Below, one piece after another: positions 49,988 through 62,545 of a stretch of 64,000 bases of DNA. Below the pieces are notes generated by a model that made no database searches, was not told the DNA's origin, and saw nothing but the letters and a program-made list of their open reading frames with translations. Position 1 is the stretch's first letter. Each line of letters begins with the position of its first letter. The DNA lies in the NCBI RefSeq assembly GCF_047663525.1, contig NC_092594.1, positions 33,279,001 to 33,343,000 of the forward strand, written 5' to 3'. This DNA comes from Anas platyrhynchos (taxonomy: Eukaryota; Chordata; Aves; Anseriformes; Anatidae). The position numbers and the translations under genes are program-made.

Positions 49988-52900
49988 ACTTTTTTCCTCC
50001 TTTTCCAAGACTAGTTTGCAGACAGTGAAGAACTTCATGGATTTATGCAGAGACACGGGGGCTGCAGTGCCAGTCAAGAATGCAGTTAGCCAAGCAGAGC
50101 AAGTGAAGAGACTAACTCTAAGTCAGTTTTGCTGGTATGTTTGGGTGGAAGCTTGGGTTTATGTCTAGAGCAGGGTTATTGGGAACTGGGCTTTTATTTT
50201 GGACTCTGGCACTGTATTTTTGGCAAGAAGAAACAAACACAGTGCCTTGGTTTGCCTTCATTTTGGGAGCACTGCTCTTCCTCATGCAAGTATGTAGTAT
50301 GTAAATTAATATACAATGGAGATGGATGTTCAGAAAAGAGCTACACCTATACAGATGTCACAAAAAGCTACTTCTACATGGTAAGCATACTGCCTGGGGG
50401 GCTGCCAGTCCTATCAAATGCCCTCTCACTAAACAGCAGCCCCACAGGTTGCTCAGGCACAATTTTTTTCTTTGCAAGCTGGTATCTGTCAGGTTTTCAG
50501 ATATTAGTGCTTTCTTGAACTCCCTGTTGTGGATGGATTTAATAACTATGCTAAATTTGTTGCATCCTTGGAGTAAAAGGAGATTATCTGCTCACTTGAG
50601 GCTTTTGAAGTTGTTCAGTATTTTTGATAAGGTATCAACAAAGGCAAAAGTTTAAAGAAAAAAAAATAGATTCCAGGGTCTTTGACTTTTCAGTGTATGT
50701 CTAGCTGAATAGGAGTTAGGTGACCTCTCACCCTTTCTTGCAACATGCTTGCAGCAGCTATAGTAACTGCTTATTGTCAAAAAGTAATATTAGAAAGTAT
50801 TTGATGTATTTTTAGATGGTCTGATGCAACTTAGACAAAGAAGAGCCAGTGCCATGTGACCTGCTTTCTCCAGACAGTGGGAAATGTTGCACAAACTACA
50901 TTTTCAGAAAATCAGATCTGACTTTGAGGCCATGTGAAGTTGGAAATGTCCAAGTGATGCAAATTATTGCCAGACATAGGTAAGTGAAGGCTTAAAATCT
51001 GAACAGATTGTCAGTGCCTTTGCACGCCAGGGCTAAAGTTTCATGAAAGGCCTATACCAAGCTTCCAAACCAGCAAGAGGCAGCCCTTGCCTTGCTTCCC
51101 TTTCTCAAGTGCCAACAGAAGTAGGTGATCTGAGAGGTCACCTAGATCAGCTTGGCTGGTTGTAAATGTATCTCTTTGGTTTTCAATGGGTTTTCAGCTC
51201 AACTGACTGTTAAGGCTGACCATGCAGTTGTGTATGGTAACATGTGCTAAAAGCTTGGTCATTCCTCATCCTGACAGCTTGCTTTGGTTGGTTTGGCCAG
51301 CTTGTGAAACTCCATCCTGCACCTGGGTGGCAGTGTTTGAGCCTGTGGTCTCCTGCAGGGAGCAGCTGCTTGCAGAGGAAGCTGTCTGTACAGGGTCTGC
51401 TTTGGTCGTCTTTGCCTTACCACCTGATAGATGGCCAGTTTTAACTGTGAAATAAATGGTAACCTTCCTTTAAAAGGAGAACATCTGCATTGAGTCCTTC
51501 TGTGTAGGCTTGGCAGTGATGGCTATCACACAAATGGGCCTTGCACATGGAGCTAGCCTTTTTTCATGCTGCTGCTGCTTGCTCTGCTTCTGAGGCTTCT
51601 CTTAGTGAAGCAATAGGGGGGAGCTTGCAGTGCTGCTGCCAGGGTCATCCTGAGTTTGGGAAGAAGGGAAGGATTTACCATATTGATGCCTTGGGCAACC
51701 GATCTGGTCAGATTCCATAACTTGCAGCTTATTTTTAAACTTTTAATTGTGAAACAGGAGGTAAGTGCTGGCAAACTGGTGATGTGTAGGCAGTGCCTGC
51801 AGCATGGGCTGATGAGCTGAATGCTGCATGTGGCTTCAGCGTACCATTACTGCAGCCACCCTCTGACCCAGCCATCCCCTTGCCCTGCAGCCACAGCACC
51901 TGAATGCAGCCTTCCCCTTGTGCCCATTTTGCATGACTCTTCACAAAGTGAAAAGTGATTTTTCTGGGGTAAGCTGTTGGAGTTTCAATTCATGCTGCAG
52001 GTTCCTGTTCATTGAAAACCTCAGAAAGTAAATAGCTTTCAATGTGAACTTTCAGAAAAAATTGCCGTCTCTGACAAGATCTTGTTTCAAACGGGTTTCT
52101 GACACTTGGTCTTTCAATCAAAAATAGCTGTGACTTGCTCACAGCATTTTTACAGTCTCAAGGGAATAATAATGCAGCTAAAGGTTCTTCTCTGTTCATT
52201 TTAAAGCATTTGTACTGTTTCTGGGGACTGAGTGACAGCTGTAATTAGTAATGGCTTGCATTTTTGCATGTTTCTGAAAGAAAGCAAGTAGGGATTAAAA
52301 TAAAATTTTAAAAAAGGAAAGTAACCCATATTAAAGGTCTTTAAGTCTCCCACAACCTGATTTCCTCAGCCTGACTGAAAGACCAGGACTTCTCAGTATC
52401 TGCTGCTGGACATTTGAGTACTTTGCTGAGACTTTTCTTTTGACACAAACGAAATATCAGTTTTCTGAAAAAATGGGGAATGTATTACATATTCTAGCCT
52501 TTTCTACATCGCTTTTCTCCCTGCTCCATGGTTTCTGTGTTGTAAATTATTAACATTTGAACACAGCAATATTATAACCCTTATCTCTCCCGCCCTTTGA
52601 GTTGCAGAATTGTTTTCATTGGCAGTGTGCACTGAGAAATCACATTGGCCACTTCCAACTCTGAAATTGTAGTAGTTTATCCCATTGCATGGTGGTTTTC
52701 CAGCTCGGTTCTCCTGAAAACCTTAAAATGGATTTTCCATTAAAAAATATTCCATCTGTTCTTTTCTTTTAAAGGCTGCAAGTCAAATTTGAAGGGATAA
52801 TCTAGCTATTGTTTCTAGTGGTATGTGTTCTCTCCTGATGATGATCTTAAATTATAGAAGATTTTTTTTACGTGTATAGTGCAGGCTTGGTCACTGAGAA

Positions 52901-53959
52901 CTTGTGACCTCTGTGAGCAGGATTGCTTGCTCTGGCAACAAGCAAAGGTATGTCATTGACATCTTAACTGGTAGAAACTTTACTGTGTGTACACTTACTT
53001 TCTGGTTTTAATGGGCAAAATACTCCGAATTTGCAGTAAACTGCAATAAGGCTTAGATGTCTTACACCAATGTTATCTCAGTGGCTCACAACCCTGTCAT
53101 CAAGAATCTACACCAAGTGCATCGTCTTTGTAACTGCTTTGTCGTCTTCCTCTCTTTGTGGTTGCTGTGAGTATTGCCTGAGAAGCAGCTGTTGAATTTG
53201 GGTGCCTGATATCACAGGACGTGTTAAAACTTTGAATCTTTTAGGGCCTCCTTGGTTTTTAATTCCTTGGGATGACCAGTATTTGACAGGAAAGAGCAGA
53301 CGAACAAGTAGCCATTCAGAACAAGACTTCACTTGCCTCGAATAAACATGAGACATTCTTTTTGGTATTACTTTCCCTGAGCCTTTAATTCGTGTTAGAT
53401 TTTTGTATGATATGTGCCTTGATTAAATTTTTGCCCTTCTGTGTTAGCTTAGATAAGCCAAGATGAGAGAGGTGATGAAATAATTATCTTTAATTAGTGT
53501 TAACCTTCTAAACAGTCACATGGAAAATAGCTGTTGGAAGTATTAGTGCATTGTTTTTATTGTGCAGGTAGACAAGCTTTAACAGTTGTTACTACTGCAG
53601 TTAAGTAATCCTGTTACAGCAAAAATGTGTTTTTTATGCTCAGAACATCTCCCTAATTTGGTAAAAGCTAAAACAAATGGCAGATTAAAGTACTTTTTTT
53701 TTTCTGCTCCACTCCCCCTCATGTAGCTTCCTGCTGTATTTACTATTTATTATGCATTATTCTATCAAAAAACATTATGTTTAACTCTATATCCTTGAAC
53801 GTGATTTTTTGTCAGTATTTCTGGTCAAAATAGAATTGTACTACAGTTGCTTATCCAGATGACTCTTAAGCAATACATCTTAAATGACCTTTCTTACCTT
53901 AGGGTAAACTTCTATTTAAGGACCAAATACTTTTATTGGTACTACCAAACTTCTAGCTA

Positions 53960-53976
53960 AAAAAAAAAAAAAAAAA
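53960..53976. repeat. Poly(A) tract
   Basis: Run of about 17 A. Confidence 0.9.
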
Positions 53977-56900
53977 CTAGCGTGTACTTACCGATTATTG
54001 TAAAAAGCCATAATGTAAGCAGCAACTATTGCCAGAACCCTTGCAAAAACAATCTTGGTTGTTTGGAATAAAGTACCAGCCTTTTTAGCAAACTCAGGAT
54101 ATTCATCTGACTGACTTTTAAGTCATAAGCCTGAACAATTTACAGACTGTATTCTCATTGAGATGAGGAAATATCTGGGCAGGGCTTCCAAAGTGCTCTG
54201 ACTCACCGCACTTCACACAATCCCAATCATGTGATTTAGCAAGGCATAAATAAGCCTGTTTTGTATAGGCCTAATTACACCTAGTGAAGCAATGGCCTTT
54301 TGCTGGAGCAGGGAGTTGCCACACTGTTGTGAAGTCAGAACATTGCTAGGAGGAGAACAGGATGGTTCAAGCAGGGCCATGAAGCTCATAAGAGAAGCGG
54401 AAGGAGCATGTGTCATTATAAATGTTCTCTCCACGTGTACGCTTCTATGTGATTTAGGGGTGGGCTTTGTCTGTGACAGTAAGACTGAACGATTCCCCGT
54501 TTGCCATCACTGCTGACCTAATAAATGACATGGTCAAGACTAGCATGTGTCTGGCTTTTGTTTTCATACTTACTAGTAAAAGAAATGAACTAATGGGAAA
54601 AAAAAAGTTGCAACGCTACTTTCCTGGAGTAACTAGTGACTTGTATTCAGCATGGAGATCTGTACAGTGGCACCAGTGGCTCTGCTGCTTTTACTCACTC
54701 TTTTTATCTGTGATATGGTGTCTGTATGGCAACGTTTGCTGGCTTCCTGACTCCCTCAGTCCACAGAGTTCAATATCACTCCTGAAAAGTGGGAATTATA
54801 GGTATGCTTCCATGAACAAGGAGGGATAGCACAGGCTGATATCCTTCATCCTGATACATTCACTGAGCTCATGCAGCTGCAGTTTGTGGGATACCTTCCA
54901 CCATTAGTGGAAGCCATTCCAGTCATTATTGGACTAATGCTTGCATCTCCAGGATTGTCTGGTTAAACACCTGGTCAAGGAGAATGCAATGTGCAATTAC
55001 CATCGCATCATCATATTGTGTAATACGCCTTACTGGATGCTAATTCCTTGTTACAGTGCTTTCTTTAAAAATACTGAGTAAAAGATGGTTCTTCCCTGGA
55101 GAGCTTATAATTTAAGGTATAGTCAAGTTAATACCAACTAGTTTTCAGCAATTTAAAAATTTAGTGCAGGGCTCACGGCTTCCTTGCAGGGAAAAAGAGC
55201 AATAGTGTCCTAGCTCAAGAGGACATGGATAACAGGGTCCATCTAATACATACTCCCTCTGGAATAGGGGTAGAGTTGTTGAACAATCCCCATTCTGTAA
55301 AAATTGCTTTGAGGTGTTTTTCATCCTGGCCAAGTGAATCATTCTTGTTTACTGGTCAGCTGTAATTTTCACAGCCTGCTCTGCTTAATGGCATTTTTAC
55401 TAAACAAATTTCTTGATCAAAGACTTCAGTTATAAAGACCACTTTGAACTCATCTTAAGAAGCTCTCTCACTCACTGCTTTCTAATATTTGAAGCCCTTT
55501 GCCTATCAGCATAAATTACAAGCTGAAGGAACTCCCCTTGGTCTCACACCTGAGTTACCTTGGAATTTACTCCAGTCATCTTTTTTAGCCCCTAATTTGT
55601 TAATTACCTGGATAGTGCCACAGTCATGAAGCTATGAATCCACCCACCAGATTTTCTCCTGTATTCTCAGATTGCTTTCTAGTAGCCTTATCCTTTATTA
55701 TTTAAGCACTCTACCTGACATGTATGTTCCCTTGTTGCCATATGACATAAAGTTCTGGCTTAGCGTTAGCTTGATTCCTTTATTCATCCAAGAGATAGGA
55801 TTCTCTTCATTATTACTGAGGTGTCCAGCTTTTTGCAAACTATGGGAGGGGATGTTTGCTCATCAGTTTTCTCAGTGTTAAGCACTTGCTTTCCTTTGGG
55901 GAAACAAGTCAAAACTTTTCTTTCTGGCTCTTCAACAAAGGAATCATCATCTTACAAAAGTAAGAATGAAGGAGAGAGGCTGCACTGTTTTTGCTTCAGT
56001 TTCAAGATGTTTTTTCTCTTCCTTACCCTTCAAAGGAAAGCTTAAGTCTGTATTTGGGCACCGTTCTTATCTTTTGACGGCTAGTTCAGGCATGAGTTGT
56101 CTATCCAGTGCAGTTATGCTTTGCTACAATTTATGCAAAACTTATTTTGTATCATTTATATAAAAAATATTTATTTTAACTCTGTCCAATAAAGAGAATA
56201 AGGAATTTGGTGCCAATTATGAGATTGCTGTATAGAGATGTGGGGAACAGTGGCATGGGGAGGAAAGAAGCTTTCAAGGATTGCAAAAGGCAATATGAAA
56301 GAGGGAGGTAGGCCTGCATGCTGCAGTGATAACGATGGAAGGAAAAGAAAAGGGGATCAGCAAAATAGCTAAATGCCAAAGATGATGCCCAACTGACATT
56401 GCTGCATGGGGGGATTATGCCAGCTGAGGTGGGGGAAGAGAACACCTCTTTCTGTTACTGCCTTCCCTATCGCTGTTTTTGTCTTGGACGAGGAGGGGTG
56501 CTCTTTGGACTCCGTGCTTCTGGAGTCTGCGTGCCTGGGCTCTGCTCTCACCTCTCACAGGTACTCTTGGTACTGGCTGGGTGTTTGTGGAGAGTAAGTG
56601 GAGGCCGGGAAGGACAGTTCCCTCCCGTTGCCAGAAACCCTTTTCCACAAAATGATCAGAGACCACTGTTTTATTCTATGTTAATTTCTAATAATAAATG
56701 GATAACAATTGTATCACTTTCTAAGCTTATTCCAATATCCTTCCCTCTCTCTATCTACAGAGAGTTTTCTCTAGTATCGTATGTGTTACTTGGCAATCAG
56801 GGAAGGTGAGTTATATCTGGAAAAAAAACATTAAGCATCAACAAAACCCCACCTTTTTCAGCCTTTCTCTGCTTTATGCTTGCCTGTGTTGTGGCAGGCT

Positions 56901-59900
56901 GGAGGGAAGGTGCCAGTGCTGGAACCAGGCCATGTGCATAGCTCCACAGAACAGTCACTTATGGCTCCTTTTTTTAGAACTTCTTTAAAAAGCTATCAAT
57001 TCCAGAAAAATAGTTTCTAACACAAAAATATCCTCACGTGAATGTGATCTTCAGAAAGCAAATTAAATGGATTTTAACTGTCTTCCCTAGTGAATTTATG
57101 GTGCGGGGAATTTCATGTCAGTTCAGCTGACTGCTTCATTTTTCAAAGTATTTCACTATGGGTTTTACATTTTCAGTTAAGCTGTTGCTATTTAAAAAGA
57201 TGACTTCCATGTCATTTGCAAAGCATGTAGAAGATGGAGGCAATTCAGCATTTTGACACTGTTAATTATCTGATGGCCTGTCATGAAAGTAGGCTGTAAT
57301 TAAATGATATGGTAATTTTGGTCATGCTACTTTTCAAACTATTTTTATGTCCTAGTATAATAATTCAGGTGGTGACATCATGCCAGTATGTGTGCTTCTC
57401 CTTCCTCAGTGCCTACTCGAGAATTGATGTCCATGTTGTTCAAAATAGCTGTAAAAAAAATCAGTCCCAACGAGATCTTGGTGAAGGAGGAAATAGAAGT
57501 TAAAAAAAAAAAAATCCTGTCACGGGCCTGTCATCCTGTTGGGGTCTGTGAAGATGACGTGCGATGTGTGACAAACTATACTTCCTGTAAGAAATATTCA
57601 CATGTTCGGAGATCAGCATGGTTCTTTGTGCAGTCTGACTGGGTTTATGGCTGGAGAAAACAAAGGTAATTTTGATGGCTGTATAGCCTGTGTCATGTTT
57701 GCTCTGGGATATTGCTGAAGATTTGAGTGTGATTGTAGCTGGATTTGGCCCAGTGTACTTTTGATTAATGAAGATTATGCCGGCTTGAACTAGAGGGGTT
57801 GGTATTGAAATGGGAGTGCTTTTACTGGGTAAGCAAACAGTTCTACAGGGGTATTCCGGGATAGACGCATCCCTAACGCAGCCTGACAGCATTACTGTTC
57901 AGAGATGAGTGGGATTTGCCAGAAGCTGGTAATGCCCGCTGCATTTTGAGCCAGGTTCTTTTGATGTCCATTTTCTGATGTCTTGCCCTGGGGAAAGCTG
58001 CAGTCTATTCATCTCTTAAATCCTTTAATAACATCCCTTGTGCCAGGAACATCATAATGCTGAGCGCTCTGACTGCGAAGTTACTGTGAGTACGCTGAGG
58101 ATCCTTGCTTGGTGTGTGATGAAATGATCTTTAGGGAATAAGTGAAACAAAAGCGCGTGTAGGATATCCTTTAATTCAATGAAGAATGTGGGTGGAGAAG
58201 CAATTGAAATGAACAAGATGCTTTGGATTTTTAATGCCTTGAATACTTTAGGGTGTACTTATACAAATTTTTGTGTATGAACAGTTTCACTGCTCAAAGA
58301 ACTAATGATGGACAGGGAGAGTCCATGTTTTTTTTAACCATCTCCTTCACTACCTGCCTTCCATCGTGCCTTTCCCCTGAGTTATGGGCACCATATTCCC
58401 ATGGCAGTTCTGAAAGGGGAGAATTAACCTTCTGAAGGAGTCTAGACCTACATGCTGCTGACTAACAAGCCCCCTGCTGCTAAGGGAATGTGTAGAAGCT
58501 GCCTTTTCTCTGCTGTGCCCTCAGCAGGGGCAGTCATTTGTGACTTTCTCCTAAAGCAGTCACCAGTTGCCTCTTTCAAGCATGGCTGAAATTGAGAGAC
58601 ATATTCTTAAATTGTTCAAGAGGAGAGGAAGATGAACCTCCATCTGCAGCACAGTTGTGCGAGCTTTTCTTCTTTAAAAGGCTTAGCTTAAAAAATGCAT
58701 AAATGGTGATGGTTCTGATGCCCACTGTGCACTCTGTCATGAATCTGGCAGAAAGGAGAAGTATGGTGGAAAAGATAAACATGCCAACAGCAAATTATCC
58801 AAGACAATGTTGCAAAAGTTGTCTGCCAGATTCCTTCAAAAATTAAATCCCTTTTGCGGGAGTTTGTCTTCAAATCATGCCTTCAAATATTTAATAACAA
58901 GAAATCATGAGCCAGAACTTGAGAGTCATGCATGTCCATGCATAGAAGTTATTCATTTATCTCTAGTGCAACAAAGAAGGGAAATGCTTAAGATAACAAT
59001 GAGCCAACTGCATCTACCACTTCCTCTCAAGTAAGCTTCTGTTCTTTTCCTTTCTAAAGAAAACCTGGCTCTTCATTTGAATCCAGAAAGACCTAAAGGA
59101 TAAATTCTTAAGTATGTATTAGATTAAATCCTGCTCATAAACTTTGAAAGAAAAAAAATATTCTATATCAAGGTTTATACTTTTGTTAACTTGCATCCTT
59201 CAAGCAAAAAAATAAAAACTCATCAAAATATGTAGCTGCATGCTAAGCTCTGGCCGTAGCCTCCTTTAGCTTGTCAATAAGGATACAGCTGAGGATCTAG
59301 AAGCTGAAAATGTTGTATAAAGATGCAGGAAAACTTGTGATTTGAAGAGAAATAGAAATTTTCAAAATTTTTGCAGAAACAAAGAGCTATCAGAAGGAAC
59401 ATTCTGGAAATAAACAGAAAAGAAGTTTATGTAGAGAAAGTTAAATTGATTCCCATATGAGAACACAAGGCATTAACTTAAATTGACCAATAGAGCATGT
59501 AGAGTTGATTAAAGAAAATACTTTCAAAGTACCGCAATTAGTGCGTGGTACTCACTGCTACAAGATATCACACAGATTAAAACGGGATTTGAAAAGGATT
59601 AGATCTTTTTCTGAAAAAATGCTTTCATTCATATTTGATAAGTCCAACAATGAATTGATTTAATTTGTATACCAAGCTTGTAAGAAAAACCCAGATGAGT
59701 TTTTTGGTCAGAATATATAGTGATGTTGGAAAAAACAAAAGGAAAGACTCATGTCAAAAGATGTCAAGTCAACATTCTTAATACTGGGTTATTTTTCAGT
59801 TTGGGATTTTTTGTTTTGAAATATTTTGTAGCTATATGTAATTAAAATTAAGTCAATTTCAAGCTGTATATATTTTTTTCTAAAACTGCATTGTCCTTAG

Positions 59901-61036
59901 AATTTTCCTTGCATCTAAAGTGTTGACATTTGAGGGATTGGGTTTCTGTTCACAAAAACAATCATTCAAAAATCCTCCACAAAACATCCTCTGTGCTACT
60001 GTTCTGCTGGTGGAATTCCTGTCTGAAGCGTCTGATGTAGTTTGTCCTCAGCTAGCATATTGAGTAAGCCTTGCGTCTCCCAGTGAGTGCGTCAAGCCCA
60101 GACTACATTCACTGAAGCCCACGCAAATGCTTGAAACTGTTTTCATGTAGACCTGCTTTAGGAGCTTGTGAGCTAGTCCAGTTTTGGAGATTGTATGTTA
60201 AAAAATCACCTGCTCTTCACCGCTGTGCTTCCTGTTGGCCACGAAGCATGGTATGTTTGTTGCATGTATGGAAAAGTGTATATGGCTTTTTAGAGTAGTT
60301 TATCAACAACTCATAATGTGCCTTCTGGAAGCTGTGTGATGCACTGGTTTATCCTCCATGGTTCATCCTCCATCAATATCCCGCAATTAAGGCAATTTCT
60401 AGACCAACCGGGCATGAATTATAACCTCTGTCTGAACAACGAGAGTCTCAATTCTCCTGCTGTCCACCATCCTTTGGCCCAGCTCCAACATTGTTCCTGG
60501 AGTACTATCATCTTTGAAAGATGGAAGGCTATATAATTGAGGAAATTAAATAATGCTATAGTCAAGATAGATGGGATATGAAGTACAATCTAGAGTTCTT
60601 GTCCAAAATCTTAAATGTATTTTTGAGTGATATGGAACAGGTTGTCTGAGGGAACTAACAGGTTTCAACTCTTTGTAAAGGTCTTCAAGCGGGAAATGCA
60701 TATTTCTCTGCATTTGAGGAAGATGAAGTTAATCTTTCAAACTCTGTCCATTTTTGAATCTCAAGGGTCCTTTGTTTCAGTGAACCAGAAAGCACATATT
60801 TAGGCGATGCCATCATATCTTCCAAATGAAATTTTTTCATGTCATCATCATCATGACACTTCTCATTGGAGACTCTCAGAGCGGTTTTTCAGACCTTGTG
60901 GCCTCGTACAGCACTTACTCATGCTGTCCATACAACTGTACACACAAGGGAAGATGATCAGGTGGGTTAAGTGTCACTCAGCAAGTCAGCTACAAAGTTG
61001 AACAAGAACCTGTTTCTCCCGATTCAAAATCCTGGC

Positions 61037-61062
61037 TTTTTTTTGTTGTTGTTGTTGTTGTT
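61037..61062. repeat. (GTT)n trinucleotide repeat
   Basis: A T-run leading into six or so GTT units. Confidence 0.9.
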
Positions 61063-62532
61063 ACTAAGCACAAACATGTTCATTGGGAACACGGTCATGA
61101 ATACCCAAACCCCGTGGGTATTCATTAAAGGCATTTCCAGCTTCTGGCCAGACCAGGAATATAATCAGAAAGGTTCTTAAGCTTTTCCAGGGCTTTCAAA
61201 TAGAGATTAATAGCAAAATAAACAATGAGAATGAAATGATCCAAATATTTATTTATTGTTTCCTCATTAAAAGAGACTACTAAATCCTTTAATTTGACTT
61301 TTTGCTTAGCAGAGGCTTTCAAATAATCCAAGTATCCCATCTCAGTCTCAATTACAGAGTCCAAATAATAGCCCTCAAGAAGCTGTTATGAATACTGGAA
61401 AAATAAATCCTGTTTGCACAGGGATTTATCTCTTCACTCTCTTCTCATCTCTTCCTTGCACTAACACTAGCTCTGCCACATCCACGGTGATCCTCTCTAC
61501 AACAATGACCTCAGCATCCTCCAAATTCACTATGACACTCCGAGGCCACGCCAGCATACGCTGGGCGTAAGTAACATGGTGGGGTGTGTGTGCTGTCTGA
61601 GCAGCCTGAGCACACGCTGGTTATTAACAAGCAGGCTGCTGCCACACTGAATATGTAACAGTTCATCTTGCTTCAGCTCACCCTCTTTGTGCCTGCCTGT
61701 GGATTGCCACAAAACTTGTATGAACTTAATTTCCTTTGAGACTTACCATTTTTTCAGCTGGGGCAGAAATTGGCCAAGAGATCCTAAAGATATGCAGAGT
61801 GAGCAAAAGAGAAAGACAAACAATTTAATTAAATGTGTTGTTTCCTTATGCAGCTTAGGCTAATAAACTAAAATGGGTGCCAGAGGGAGAGAAAAGAAAA
61901 AAAAATCAAGATGTAATTAAAGTCCAAAACCCTTGCTTAAGCTCTCACAGAAGTTTAACACAGATACAGAGACAGATCTTTTAAAGCCTCAGGGCCAGTG
62001 TCAGAAATATGGAGAGAAAATTGATGGATGTTTCAAGATGTAGCCAGCATAACTAGTAAACCAGTTATGTTCCCTTTTAAATGTGTAACGTATGAGAGTG
62101 TATTTTTGGAAAGGATTAAAATGTCATCTTTATTTCTCCTAAGAATACACAAAATTTTAAAAATTTAAACAGGACAAGATAAGGATAGAGTGACTCTAAA
62201 ATGACCCATACACTTGAGATGGTGATAGAGCAAGTCTTTTTCTTTTCTAGAGATTAAATCACATCTGGTGGAAAATGCATCATAGGTTAATTAAGTGCCC
62301 GGGTATTAGTGGCTTTATTGCATGACTCACTAAGTACTGAGTTAACCTTAATATAGCCTTCTGAGGATGTTTAGCCAAGCATTTTTATTGATTCAGATTG
62401 TTCTGGTGCAGGTAGTACTTGAGCGTAATGGATGAACCCTGCATAAAATTTAGGAAATTAAAGATTCAAGGCTGGTGATGTAATAAAGGTGTATTAAGGC
62501 AGATGCGGAAGGAGCTGGGCTATGTCATTCAG

Positions 62533-62545
62533 CCACTAGAGGGCA
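62533..62545 (+). promoter_or_regulatory. CTCF-type motif
   Basis: CCACTAGAGGGCA matches the 12-bp CTCF core CCASYAGRKGGC at every position. It lies in the gene-free right flank and could mark a domain boundary near the BTF3L4/ZFYVE9 interval. Occupancy is not shown by sequence. Confidence 0.5.
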
